A program made the position numbers and the translations under genes. Shown here piece by piece: positions 51,591-60,129 of a stretch of 62,750 nt of DNA. The notes beneath the pieces were generated by a model that made no database searches, had not been told where the DNA came from, and saw nothing but the letters and a program-made list of their open reading frames with translations. Each line of letters opens with the position of its first letter. Position 1 is the stretch's first letter. This DNA is from Synechococcales cyanobacterium bin31.maxbin.ball.101 (GTDB taxonomy: Bacteria; Cyanobacteriota; Cyanobacteriia; Leptolyngbyales; Leptolyngbyaceae). Where the stretch lies: contig JAAFJU010000012.1 in NCBI GenBank assembly GCA_013298165.1, positions 1 through 62,750 on the forward strand, read 5' to 3'.

Positions 51591-51731
51591 GCGATCGAGT
51601 TCCCAAATGCAGCGATCGAGTACTCCAAGGCTACGATCGAGTTCCCAATTGCTGTGTTGGAGTACTCCAAGGCTGTGTTGGAGTACTCCGAGGCTGCGAT
51701 CGAATTCCCAATTGCTGCGATCGGGTTAGGC
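51591..51731. repeat. 24-base tandem repeats
   Basis: Six imperfect 24-base units alternate GCGATCGAGTTCCCAA and GTTGGAGTACTCCAAGGC types. Read on the plus strand from 51459 they would encode AAIEFPNA/AVLEYSKA octapeptides, but that frame has no ribosome-binding site. Part of a 372-base gap without an assigned gene. Confidence 0.75.
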
Positions 51732-51815
51732 TAGGCTCTGTGCATTCCCCCGGAAGAAGAGAATTGTGTATAATTACTGAGATGTTGAACGAATATTGAG
51801 TCTAGGTGACACCAG

Positions 51816-52154
51816 ATGAGCCAAATCCAAATTTCTCTTGAAGGGTCGAGTGCGATCGCCTTAGCTGAAGCTCTGAAAGGATTACCGGGGTTTGAGGTGA
51901 GTGTTGAGGTTGGGGATCCAGATGCGGTGGTGCGAGGGGGTAAAGAAGTCGCGGCTGGTGTGCTTTTGACGCTGAAACTAGTGAATACGGGCATTGATAC
52001 GGCAGATAACCTGCTCAGTTTTGCGGAACATGTGCGAAATTTTCAGTCGCCGCCTGTGACCTCGGCTTTGATTGTGTCGGAGAAGGGCGATCGCGTGAAA
52101 CTCAAAGATGCCACACCTGCACAAATTATTGAAGTCTTAAAGGGAATGAAATAG
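51816..52154 (+). CDS. EACC1-like effector-associated component
   Basis: The 112-residue protein starts MSQIQISLEGSSAIALAEAL and continues with GFEVSVEV, a hydrophobic stretch (VAAGVLLTLKLVNTGIDTADNLLSFAEHV) and a final sheet-like end (DRVKLKDATPAQIIEVLKGM). This follows the EACC1 pattern described in predicted NTP-dependent conflict systems, where it sits next to an effector gene. The CHAT gene begins 29 bases downstream. Role inferred as an adaptor or regulator of the protease. Confidence 0.7.
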   Translation: MSQIQISLEGSSAIALAEALKGLPGFEVSVEVGDPDAVVRGGKEVAAGVLLTLKLVNTGIDTADNLLSFAEHVRNFQSPPVTSALIVSEKGDRVKLKDATPAQIIEVLKGMK

Positions 52155-52183
52155 GGTTTCACAATCATTGCTGGATGTTTAGG

Positions 52184-53749
52184 ATGACCACAACACTGTT
52201 AATTCTGTCGGCAAATCCGATCGAAACCGATCGCCTAGACCTCGCGTCTGAACAGCGCACGATCGAAGAGACTCACCTGAAGTCGCCACTGCGAGAGAGC
52301 TTTACGATCAAGACGGCTCCAGCCGCGCAGTGGGAGGATTTGCAGCGTCAGTTGACGGCGGTTCAGCCCCGCATGGTTCACTACATTGGACATGGTGAGG
52401 ACGATGCAGGGCTGATGATGGCGCGGGCAGGCGGCGGGGTGCAGGCCGTGGCGGGCGATCGGCTAGCGGCACTGTTCAAACTGTTTCCGAATGTGGATTG
52501 TGTGGTGCTGAATGCTTGCCATACAGAGGATCAGGCGATCGCCATTCATAAGCAGGTCGGCTGTGTGGTGGGGATGAGTCAGAAGATGGGGGATGTATCC
52601 GCACGGGAGTTTGCGAAAGGCTTTTATGCGGCGATCTTTGCGGGGGATTCCTATGAACGGGCATTTGAGTTGGGGAAGTTGGGGATTTCGATTCGGGGCG
52701 ATCGGATTAAGCCGATGATTTTGATACGGGATGAGGTGAAGGAACCTGTGGAGTTGGAGCAGCCCAGTGGGCGGATGTCGATCGAGTCGAAGTTTTATGT
52801 GATGCGATCGCCTGCGGAGGAGGATGCGGCGCGGGAGGTGGTGAAGCCGGGGGCGTTGATTCGGATTAAGGCTCCGCACGAGTTTGGGAAGTCGAGTTTG
52901 ATGGGGCGCGTGGTGGCGCAGGCTGAGGCGGGTGGGGCGAAAACGGTGGCGATTAATTTTCGAGAAATCGATCGGGAGTTTCTCGGAACGTTGAATGGAT
53001 TTTTAAAACATTTTTGTGTGCAGGTGACGCGAAAGTTAAAGGTTCCGAATCGCTTGGAGGATTACTGGGACGGTGGACTGGGAAGTAAGGGCGATTGTGG
53101 GGAATATTTTGAAGATTATTTGCTGCCGCTGATATCGGGGGCGTTAGTGTTGGAGTTGGATGAGATGGATGTGTTGTTTGAGGGGGCGGGGGATAAGGCT
53201 TGGGCGATCGATTTTCTGTCGATGTTGCGGGCGTGGTTTGAGAAGGGGCGCACCAGTGAGAAGTGGAAGAAGTTGCGGTTAGTTTTGGTTCATGCGAAGG
53301 ACATTGATCAGGAAACCCTTCAGCAAGCGCAGTCGCCGTTTAATGTGGGGACGGAGATTGAGTTGGGAGAATTCAATGAGGTGCAGGTAGGGGATTTGGC
53401 AGTGCGGCATGGGTTGGAGAAGTCGATCGCACCGGGGTTAATGGAATTGGTCGGTGGGCATCCGCAGTTGGTGCGGCTGGGGCTGTATGCGATCGCACGA
53501 GGGGAATCTTTGGAGACTTTGGGCGCGACGGAGGCGGGGCTGTATGGCAATCATTTACGGCGAGTGCGATCGAAGCTGGAGGGGAATTCGGAGTTGAAGC
53601 TGGCGTTTCAGCGGGTGTTGGCGGATGGGGCTATTGATCAGGCGTCGAGTGCGGCGTTGAGGAGTTTGGGGGTGGGGAAGTTGCGGGGCAATGAAGTGGA
53701 GGTAACATGTGAGTTATATCGGCAGTATTTCCGGAGTGTCTGGTCATGA
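52184..53749 (+). CDS. CHAT (caspase-like) protease fused to AAA-like ATPase
   Basis: I start at ATG 52184 (MTTTLLIL), giving 521 residues. Residues 1-185 are a CHAT domain with catalytic His in VHYIGHGEDDAG and Cys in VVLNACHTEDQA. From residue 205 a P-loop domain of AAA_35 type follows: IRIKAPHEFGKSSLMGRVV (Walker A), LVLELDEMDVLFEG (Walker B), and an arginine-bearing end with GGHPQLVRLGLYAIARG. Such proteases are proposed effectors of abortive infection or programmed death. It overlaps the next gene by ATGA. Confidence 0.88.
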   Translation: MTTTLLILSANPIETDRLDLASEQRTIEETHLKSPLRESFTIKTAPAAQWEDLQRQLTAVQPRMVHYIGHGEDDAGLMMARAGGGVQAVAGDRLAALFKLFPNVDCVVLNACHTEDQAIAIHKQVGCVVGMSQKMGDVSAREFAKGFYAAIFAGDSYERAFELGKLGISIRGDRIKPMILIRDEVKEPVELEQPSGRMSIESKFYVMRSPAEEDAAREVVKPGALIRIKAPHEFGKSSLMGRVVAQAEAGGAKTVAINFREIDREFLGTLNGFLKHFCVQVTRKLKVPNRLEDYWDGGLGSKGDCGEYFEDYLLPLISGALVLELDEMDVLFEGAGDKAWAIDFLSMLRAWFEKGRTSEKWKKLRLVLVHAKDIDQETLQQAQSPFNVGTEIELGEFNEVQVGDLAVRHGLEKSIAPGLMELVGGHPQLVRLGLYAIARGESLETLGATEAGLYGNHLRRVRSKLEGNSELKLAFQRVLADGAIDQASSAALRSLGVGKLRGNEVEVTCELYRQYFRSVWS

Positions 53750-55449
53750 GCGATCGTCCGGCTGAATCGAACAGGAGTCAACCCTTCGAGTATGTGGTGG
53801 GGGGCAGTTTGCCGTTGGATGCGGTGAGCTATGTGAAACGATCGGCGGATGATGAGTTTTATTCGGGATTGAAGGCGGGGAAGTTTTGCTATGTGCTGAA
53901 TTCGCGGCAGATGGGGAAGTCGAGTCTGCGGGTGCGGACGATGGCGCGGTTGCAGGCGGATGGGATTGTGTGCGTGTCGATCGATATGACGGCGATCGGG
54001 TCGGCGGAGGTGACGGCGGAGCAGTGGTATCTGGGCGTGTTGTGGGCGATCGTGAAGCAGGTGAGGGAGCAGACGACGGGATTGGCGGATTGGAAGTTGC
54101 CTGCGCTGAGGGCTTGGTGGGTGGAGCGGGAGGGGTTGTCGTTTGTGCAGCGGTGGGGGGAGTTTATTGAGGTGTTGTTGGCGGAGGTGGGCGATCGCGT
54201 TGTGATTTTTGTGGATGAGATTGATAGTGTGTTGGGGTTGGGGTTTCGGGCGGATGATTTTTTTGCGGCGATTCGGGAGTGTTATAACCGTCGGGTGGAT
54301 GAACCGCAGTACGATCGGTTGACGTTTGCGTTGTTGGGCGTTTGTGCGCCGCAGGATTTGATTCAAGATAAGCGTCGGACACCGTTCAATATTGGACAGG
54401 CGATCGAGCTTTCGGGGTTTACATGGGAGGATGCGATCGGTCTGGCGAAAGGGTTGCCGGGTGGGGAGGAGATGTTAAGGGAGGTCTTGGATTGGACGGG
54501 GGGACAGCCGTTTTTGACGCAGCGGGTTTGTCGGTTGGTGGTTGAGATGCCCGATCCCCCTAGCCCCCTTGAAAAGGGGGGACATGAAATGGAGAGAACG
54601 GAACGTGAGATTGAAGGTTCGTTCTTAGTCCCCCTTACCAAGGGGGATTTAGGGGGATCGGGCTTAGTGGATCAACTAGTAGTCGATCGCATTATTCGTG
54701 TGTGGGAAAGCAACGATGAGCAGGTGCATTTTCAGACGATCGGCGATCGGATGATGGCGGATGAGTCTTTGGCGGGGGCGATGCTGGGGATGTATCAGCG
54801 GGTGTTGGCGGAGGGGAGTGTGGGGATTGATGGGAGTGAGGAACAGATTGCGTTGCGGTTGACGGGAGTGGTGATGAAGAAGAGCGATCGGTTATGTGTG
54901 ATGAATCGGATTTATGAAGGGGTGTTTGGGCGTGAGTGGGTAGCGGAGAAGTTGGATGCGTTGAGACCTTATGGGGAGGAGTTTCAGAACTGGAAGATTT
55001 CAGGAAATGAAGAATGGCTATTACGAGAAGCCCAATTACAAGATGCTTTAAATTGGGCATTTGAAGAAAATAGGAAACTAGATCCAGAAGATTATAAATT
55101 TCTAAAGACAAGCCAAGATCTGGAAGCAAAAGATGACAAGTTGAAAATTCAGGAATTAATCCAAAAAGTAGAAGATGCTGTAGCAGAAAGAATAACTAAC
55201 ACCTACAATGTGCAGCATATAAATGCAGATGAGGATTTACGCATTTCAATTCAGGGAGTTGAACAAGAGAATGTGTCAAATCATATAGCACTTAAGAAAA
55301 TTTATGTAAGACAGCGCTTACAGTCTATGCTAATTGCCCTTACTATTGCTATGACGCTCTTAAATACTGGTGGTCAAGCAATTACGAGTTTTGTAGAGGC
55401 TGTACAAAGTGTGATGGAATTTCAAAAACGCCCTGTCTCGAAACCTTAG
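53746..55449 (+). CDS. AAA_35-type ATPase with a C-terminal membrane anchor
   Basis: The 567-residue protein begins EYVVGGSLPLDAVSYVKRSADDEFYSGL, then Walker A LNSRQMGKSSLRVR near 52 and Walker B VVIFVDEIDSVLGLG. An in-frame repeat insertion (54550-54662) adds about 37 residues before VDQLVVDRIIRVWE. The segment WLLREAQLQDALNWAFEEN normally leads into WD40 repeats; here the last 110 residues are a coiled coil and one membrane helix (LQSMLIALTIAMTLLNTGG). From about 55000 on the DNA is much richer in A+T, without HIP1. It is translationally coupled to the CHAT gene. Confidence 0.85.
   Translation: MSDRPAESNRSQPFEYVVGGSLPLDAVSYVKRSADDEFYSGLKAGKFCYVLNSRQMGKSSLRVRTMARLQADGIVCVSIDMTAIGSAEVTAEQWYLGVLWAIVKQVREQTTGLADWKLPALRAWWVEREGLSFVQRWGEFIEVLLAEVGDRVVIFVDEIDSVLGLGFRADDFFAAIRECYNRRVDEPQYDRLTFALLGVCAPQDLIQDKRRTPFNIGQAIELSGFTWEDAIGLAKGLPGGEEMLREVLDWTGGQPFLTQRVCRLVVEMPDPPSPLEKGGHEMERTEREIEGSFLVPLTKGDLGGSGLVDQLVVDRIIRVWESNDEQVHFQTIGDRMMADESLAGAMLGMYQRVLAEGSVGIDGSEEQIALRLTGVVMKKSDRLCVMNRIYEGVFGREWVAEKLDALRPYGEEFQNWKISGNEEWLLREAQLQDALNWAFEENRKLDPEDYKFLKTSQDLEAKDDKLKIQELIQKVEDAVAERITNTYNVQHINADEDLRISIQGVEQENVSNHIALKKIYVRQRLQSMLIALTIAMTLLNTGGQAITSFVEAVQSVMEFQKRPVSKP
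54550..54662. repeat. MITE-like GGGGG repeat inserted in a coding region
   Basis: The 113-base element has terminal inverted repeats CCCGATCCCCCTAGCCCCCTT and its counterpart AAGGGGGATTTAGGGGGATC. Within the ATPase gene it stays open and encodes PDPPSPLEKGG ... LTKGDLGGSG. Related single-arm copies lie at 17132, 39829, 50985 and 58907. Confidence 0.82.
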
Positions 55450-55785
55450 ACGATTTATTAATATTAGTCCACTCCTTATTTCCCTTAGGAATTTTTTCAT
55501 CCTCAGCGAAGACCCAAGATTTGCTCACATCTACATCAATTTCCTTGTCAGAATAAACTTCCACATTCAATTCGATCTAAAACCATGAATCCCAAAGTGA
55601 ATGTGGATCAGGAGGTGAAACGGGTGCGTGACAGGTGGAAAACCTCTGTGGAGGAATTGAGAATTAAGAAATAAGCGACCAATTTTGGATTTGTGATTTT
55701 GGATTTTGGAGAGGACGAGTTGAATTGAGAAGGGGGGAGTAGGGGTGCGATATAATGAGAATATAATCCGATCGCCCTATCACCT
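55450..55785. other. Gap with remnants, no clear gene
   Basis: The 336 bases contain an ATTTTGGATT-type repeat (55679-55713). A 29-codon plus-strand frame at 55584-55673 and a 62-codon minus-strand frame at 55382-55570 lack ribosome-binding sites; I assign neither. Confidence 0.5.
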
Positions 55786-56022
55786 ATGACACCCAACCTC
55801 CTCGATCGCATCACCCACAATCCCGACCTCTGCCACGGAAAACCCTGCATTCGTGGACTTCGGTATCCGATCGAATTTATCCTAGAACTCCTCAGCTCCG
55901 GCATGACCCACGCTGAGATCCTAGAAGACTACGAAGACCTAGAACCTGACGACCTCTACGCCGTCCTTCTTTTCGCCGCTCGCCTGAGCCAAGTCAAAAG
56001 CGTCTACAAACTTGCCGCATGA
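55786..56022 (+). CDS. DUF433 antitoxin
   Basis: The 78-residue protein is a typical DUF433: DRITHNPDLCHGKPCIRGLRYPIEFILELLSSGMTHAEILEDYEDLEPDDLYAVLLFAAR, a winged-helix with the invariant GKPCIRG. Its stop overlaps the ATG of the DUF5615 toxin (ATGA). It should bind both the toxin and the shared promoter. Confidence 0.93.
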   Translation: MTPNLLDRITHNPDLCHGKPCIRGLRYPIEFILELLSSGMTHAEILEDYEDLEPDDLYAVLLFAARLSQVKSVYKLAA

Positions 56023-56372
56023 AATTCATCGTCGATGCCCAACTCCCTCGCCGCCTTGCCTACTTCCTCCAAAACGCAGGCTACGACACTCTCCACACCC
56101 TCGATCTCCCCCAACAAAACGCCACACCTGATTCCAACATCAACACCCTTTCGATCGAACAAGAACGCATTGTCATCACCAAAGACGCAGACTTCGTAGA
56201 CTCCTTCCTCACCATCCGCCAACCCTACAAGCTCCTCCTCGTCAGCACAGGCAACATCAAAAACTCAGAATTAGAAACCCTATTCGCTACCCATCTTCCC
56301 CAACTCATCGAGCTTCTATCCCAACACAGCTACATTGAAATCAATCAAACTGCTATCGTCATTCACCAGTAA
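56019..56372 (+). CDS. DUF5615 PIN-like toxin
   Basis: The 117-residue protein starts MKFIVDAQLPRRLAYFLQNAGYDTLHTLDL and has IVITKDADFVDSF, the two acidic clusters of the PIN-like fold. With DUF433 it is the well-known type II cassette of cyanobacteria. It probably acts as an RNase. Confidence 0.93.
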   Translation: MKFIVDAQLPRRLAYFLQNAGYDTLHTLDLPQQNATPDSNINTLSIEQERIVITKDADFVDSFLTIRQPYKLLLVSTGNIKNSELETLFATHLPQLIELLSQHSYIEINQTAIVIHQ

Positions 56373-56409
56373 GGGCGATCGTTAACTCATTGTTTGTAGT
56401 GATGGTGTA

Positions 56410-56760
56410 TCAATGAGATTTTGATTCATCTTCACATTGCAGCACTTCCCAAGGCTGCTCAACCGGATCGATCAAATCATCCAAGATTTCCTCCGTTCCT
56501 TGCATGAAACCAAAGACTGGACGTTGTCGCTGATCCGCTAACTGCCGATCGATCTCCTCCACCGTCTTCTGTCCCCAACTCCCTCGGGTACTGGACAAAA
56601 TTTCTTGAACAGAAAGAGCCGCACGATCGGTTGAAGGAGTAACAGTCTCTGAAGCAGGTTTGAACTGACCGAGTAAATGCTCAAGAATTTGCCAGCGATC
56701 GGCATCAGAGAGTTGATCTAGATTCTGGACAACTTGCTGTAATTGCGGGGTCATCATCAC
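56410..56760 (-). CDS. Antitoxin-like protein without a partner
   Basis: The 116-residue protein has a helical start (LQQVVQNLDQLSDADRWQILEHLLGQF) and the segment STRGSWGQKTVEEIDRQLADQRQ, which resembles the toxin-binding end of VapB-like antitoxins. No toxin gene is adjacent on the minus strand. It could be an orphan or a different kind of regulator. Confidence 0.55.
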   Translation of the reverse strand: MMMTPQLQQVVQNLDQLSDADRWQILEHLLGQFKPASETVTPSTDRAALSVQEILSSTRGSWGQKTVEEIDRQLADQRQRPVFGFMQGTEEILDDLIDPVEQPWEVLQCEDESKSH

Positions 56761-56797
56761 GGCTCCATCACGAGAAGACGAATTAGCTCTATCTTAG

Positions 56798-57010
56798 CTA
56801 CTCCTCAACAATTTCGATCAAATCCTCGATCGCCACCTCAAACACCCGCGCCAACTTAATCAATGCCGTTGCATCAACCGTTGCCATACCGGACGATTGC
56901 GCGTAGGTTTTCAAGGTGCTGTAATTGACACCCGATCGCGTGGAAACTTCCTTCAAGCTCCACCCTCGCTCCGTTGCAAATTCTCGAATTTTGAGTCTGA
57001 CCGTTCCCAT
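56798..57010 (-). CDS. XRE-family transcriptional regulator
   Basis: The 70-residue protein is a single Cro/C1 helix-turn-helix: IREFATERGWSLKEVSTRSGVNYSTLKTYAQSSGMATVDATALIKLARVFEVAIEDLIE. I start at ATG 57010 rather than an upstream TTG. An inverted repeat of AAAGGACGA (57018-57039) lies immediately upstream, so self-repression is likely. No toxin or phage partner is adjacent. Confidence 0.88.
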   Translation of the reverse strand: MGTVRLKIREFATERGWSLKEVSTRSGVNYSTLKTYAQSSGMATVDATALIKLARVFEVAIEDLIEIVEE

Positions 57011-57017
57011 TCTTGAC

Positions 57018-57039
57018 AAAGGACGAGTATTCGTCCTTT
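57018..57039 (-). promoter_or_regulatory. Operator of the XRE regulator
   Basis: AAAGGACGA-GTAT-TCGTCCTTT is a perfect 9-base inverted repeat with a 4-base spacer, ending 7 bases from the start codon. Bound repressor would block initiation or translation of its own gene. Confidence 0.75.
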
Positions 57040-57121
57040 AATAAAGCTATTCAAATCGCGATCGCCTCTTGCCTGGAAAACATCAAGGCGATCGCACCCC
57101 CATTATTCATGAGGTAGACCT

Positions 57122-57331
57122 ATGATACCAGCGGATCTGGTTCCCGCCGCAGGTTCAATTTATCGTGCGCGGTTATTTCCTTGGGCCGTCATGCGATGGC
57201 TGCCGGACAGTCAGCGACTCGTGCTAGCGCGGTTTCGTAAACGCAATGAAGCCGAGGAATATCTGCGATCGCTCCGAATCGTTGAGCGCGATTGGGACTG
57301 TACGATCGTCTTTGACCCGATCGATCCTTAA
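57122..57331 (+). CDS. Small conserved protein of unknown function
   Basis: The 69-residue protein (IYRARLFPWAVMRWLPDSQRLVLARFRKRNEAEEYLRSLRIVERDWDCTIVFDP) mixes aromatic and basic residues, with a strand-helix-strand pattern. Many cyanobacterial genomes have comparable short proteins. AGGTAGACCT precedes the ATG. Function unknown. Confidence 0.6.
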   Translation: MIPADLVPAAGSIYRARLFPWAVMRWLPDSQRLVLARFRKRNEAEEYLRSLRIVERDWDCTIVFDPIDP

Positions 57332-57573
57332 TCAGGGGAAAGGACGATCGCTGAATTCATCAAGCAAATAGATCAGTGTCATTCAATCCTAGAATTTGAG
57401 CTTAACGAGATGTTACTTGAAATAAGGCAAAGAGAGAAAATATTGTGATTTAACTTGATCGACTCAAGCTATTGAATAATCAGCCGGATAGTGTATCATC
57501 CCATACATATCTCCCATTTCTTGTGTTCCTAAGCTATCCGTCAGTTGCATCTCTTCGCCAAACTAGTACAATA

Positions 57574-58890
57574 ATGAGCCGGAATTCTTCAACCCCCACC
57601 CCACAATCTGAAACCCCACAAACCAAGGCTGTAAAGTACTCTCATGCCCACTTTAAGGCACCTCAAGTCGCTGCAAAACCCGTGGGCTACTTCAATCAAG
57701 CGATGGTTCGGATCGTTCCAGAATCAGACAAATTGATTAGTACAGTTCAATCAAATCCTCCATCTGCTGTTAAGTATTCTTACGTATCTTCTCCTAAAGC
57801 GGTTCGCCATACTTACCATTCTCAAAAAGTGGCCAACCCGAATCCGATCGCTTCTAGTAATAGTTTAAATATTCAAAATCAGACATCCAGTCATTTAACG
57901 TTGATCCGTCAGGTGTCTACTCAATTCTTATCTTTACAAGAGAAGATACAGATTCAAGTTAAACAAATTCAAACTCAGAAATTGCGTCCTATCTTGGACT
58001 CTCTAGACACTTTACATCTAACGACCTCAAAAAAAGATTTACGATCGATCGAAGCCCTCCTCGATCGCCTCATCCAAGCCCTCCACAACAGCCCCGCCAC
58101 CAAAGCCCTAGCCCACGACACAGCCCACTGGTTCACCCAGCAGACGATCGCCCATCGCGCCCAGATCAGCGCCTCCAGCCTCAGCCTGCTGCACCGTGTC
58201 CAAGTCGTCCTACAATCGATCGCCGAGAAGCAGCTCTCAGCCCCTACCGAAACGGACATTAATGAATTCAGCACCCGTGCCATTCGGAACTTGCAAGGTG
58301 AAAAGGTCTCCCTTGAGCGCAAAGTGGCCCACCTGAATGAATCTCATGAAAAACTAGAAGCAGAAGTCTCCGCCTATTCATCCAACCTGCTTCAACTCAC
58401 CCGTCAACTCAACGAACAATCTCAAAATGTAAATGAACTTCATGGCTGGATTCAAGATCGGGACGGAACCATTCAAGCTCGAACGGCTGAACTGAAAGCT
58501 CAACTTGCCTACAGTGAATCACTGCATCTACAGATCGATACGTTAAATCGTCAAGCCACTGAGTTATTATCACAAAAAGGCGAATTGTCGAACGAAATAC
58601 TCGATCGCAAAACCGCTTTAGAAGACTCCGATCGCACCATCCAAGCACTCAAAACAGAACTAGCTAAATATGACCAAATCCGTATCCTAGAAGGGAAATA
58701 CGTCGGTGTCCCCTCCAGCAAAGGCAGCAAATATCACTTCCACAAAAAGTGTTCCGGCTGGAAAATGTTAGTCGGGGAATACATGCTAAATCTCGACCCC
58801 AGCCGCGCCGTCCTCAGCAGCAAAGATGCCTCTTTCTTCACTAAATGCGGACTCACCGAATGTCTCGATTGTAAAAACAAAAGTCATTAA
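57574..58890 (+). CDS. Coiled-coil protein with a C-terminal Ada-like metal-binding motif
   Basis: I start at ATG 57574 (MSRNSSTP), giving 438 residues. Residues 1-110 are Ser/Pro-rich and disordered. A coiled coil covers about 115-380 (EKVSLERKVAHLNESHEKLEAEVSAYSSNLLQL). The last 50 residues, YVGVPSSKGSKYHFHKKCSGWKML, FFTKCGLTECLDC, recall the zinc-binding ends of Ada or thermonuclease-type proteins (His/Cys, spacer, CxxC). No transport signal. Function unknown; DNA or surface attachment are both possible. Confidence 0.7.
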   Translation: MSRNSSTPTPQSETPQTKAVKYSHAHFKAPQVAAKPVGYFNQAMVRIVPESDKLISTVQSNPPSAVKYSYVSSPKAVRHTYHSQKVANPNPIASSNSLNIQNQTSSHLTLIRQVSTQFLSLQEKIQIQVKQIQTQKLRPILDSLDTLHLTTSKKDLRSIEALLDRLIQALHNSPATKALAHDTAHWFTQQTIAHRAQISASSLSLLHRVQVVLQSIAEKQLSAPTETDINEFSTRAIRNLQGEKVSLERKVAHLNESHEKLEAEVSAYSSNLLQLTRQLNEQSQNVNELHGWIQDRDGTIQARTAELKAQLAYSESLHLQIDTLNRQATELLSQKGELSNEILDRKTALEDSDRTIQALKTELAKYDQIRILEGKYVGVPSSKGSKYHFHKKCSGWKMLVGEYMLNLDPSRAVLSSKDASFFTKCGLTECLDCKNKSH

Positions 58891-58906
58891 TCGAGCGACA
58901 TTCAAA

Positions 58907-58943
58907 GTCCCCCTTCACAAGGGGGATTTAGGGGGATCGGGGC
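58907..58943. repeat. GGGGG-type dispersed repeat
   Basis: GTCCCCCTTCACAAGGGGGAT and TTAGGGGGATCGGGGC is the same unit as one arm of the 54550 element. It lies between convergent stops and may form the 3' hairpin of both. Confidence 0.75.
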
Positions 58944-58944
58944 T

Positions 58945-60063
58945 TTAAGCGATCGATCGGTGACTCTCCACAATTTGTCGCACCGCCTTCTCCTGCTGTT
59001 CCAGACTCTCCATCAACCGAAACTGCACCATCGCACGATGCAAATTATGTTCAGGATAGGTCACTTTAAAATATTGATTTCCTGCTAAATGATCCGTGAG
59101 AAACCGTAACCCCAATTCAAACGTAATCAACCGCACCGAATCATAAATTAAGTCATAGTCCACAGGCGTCAAAACCGTCTTCATCTGCGGCAAATACCCC
59201 TGCAAAATCCCCTCACACCGATCGACCTCAAAGCGCACCGCTTCCCAATCCTCAACCTCTTCACCCAAAGGATTACAGCCCGATCGTAAGCAATCTCCAA
59301 TGTCATAGTGAATCAATCCCGGTTTCACCGTATCGAGATCCACCATACTAATCGCCTGCTGCGTCGTCACATCAATCATCACATTATTCACTTTCGGATC
59401 GCCATGCATAATCCGTAGCGATACTGCACCCGATCGTTTTGCATCTTCTAACACCGTAGCAAACTTCGTCCGATCGCTCACCCATTGCAAACAGCGATCG
59501 ATTTCAGGAGTTTGTCGGATGGTCGCATTGAGTAGGACTTCGTGATATTGCTCTAGGTACGCAGGCGTGATGTGAAACCCAACTAACGTATCGCGCAAGG
59601 ACGCCGCCGGAATATCACTCACCAATCCATGAAACATTCCCAACGCAAACCCGACCTCCACGGCATGGGCTTGATCTTCAATTCGATCGATCGCCTCAGA
59701 CTGATCAATAAAACTAATCGCCCGCCAAAACGATCCCGCCTCATCCTCAAAATGATCCCCACCCGCCGTCGTCAAAATCACCCGTGGCGTCTCCCAACGT
59801 CTCGTCATTTCTAGAGTTTGGCGTTTATGATGGATATGTTCCGTCACGATTTTCATGTTTTCCATCACCCACTGCGGCTGACGAAAGACCTTGGTATTAA
59901 TGCGTTGCAACACAAACTGATGATCGTCCGACCCTGCACAACTCACCAAAAACGTGTCGTTAATGTTGCCATTCCCCAATGGTTTGATCGCGACAATCTG
60001 CCCCGGATGGGCAAACTGATGGGCAATTGTATTGATCACTGAATTCATCACGGTATCTAGCAC
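58945..60063 (-). CDS. Phosphotransferase, NahK / aminoglycoside-kinase fold
   Basis: The 372-residue protein has an eukaryotic-kinase-like fold: IKPLGNGNINDTFLV (glycine loop), VLQRINTKVF (Lys), catalytic LRIMHGDPKVNNVMID and metal-binding SMVDLDTVKPGLIHYDIGDCLRS. This set is that of N-acetylhexosamine 1-kinase NahK and relatives. The substrate is not proven; mucin sugars are unlikely in a cyanobacterium. Another start at Met6 is possible. Confidence 0.82.
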   Translation of the reverse strand: MLDTVMNSVINTIAHQFAHPGQIVAIKPLGNGNINDTFLVSCAGSDDHQFVLQRINTKVFRQPQWVMENMKIVTEHIHHKRQTLEMTRRWETPRVILTTAGGDHFEDEAGSFWRAISFIDQSEAIDRIEDQAHAVEVGFALGMFHGLVSDIPAASLRDTLVGFHITPAYLEQYHEVLLNATIRQTPEIDRCLQWVSDRTKFATVLEDAKRSGAVSLRIMHGDPKVNNVMIDVTTQQAISMVDLDTVKPGLIHYDIGDCLRSGCNPLGEEVEDWEAVRFEVDRCEGILQGYLPQMKTVLTPVDYDLIYDSVRLITFELGLRFLTDHLAGNQYFKVTYPEHNLHRAMVQFRLMESLEQQEKAVRQIVESHRSIA

Positions 60064-60129
60064 GCTCTATAATCTCTAAAATTGAATAGACAAGCCTAGC
60101 AAGTCAATTTAACAAAACCCTATTTAACC

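Noticed and set aside
51459-51734. Protein of AIEFPxA/VLEYSKA octapeptide repeats
   Set aside because: No ribosome-binding site and an unrelated N-terminal half; kept only as a nucleotide repeat.
53638-54382. Long minus-strand frames rich in Arg, His and Pro opposite the ATPase gene
   Set aside because: They are complements of a high-GC coding frame, with extreme composition and no start signals.
55382-55673. Small genes at 55382-55570 (minus) and 55584-55673 (plus)
   Set aside because: The first overlaps the ATPase 3' end, neither has a convincing start signal and neither resembles a known family.
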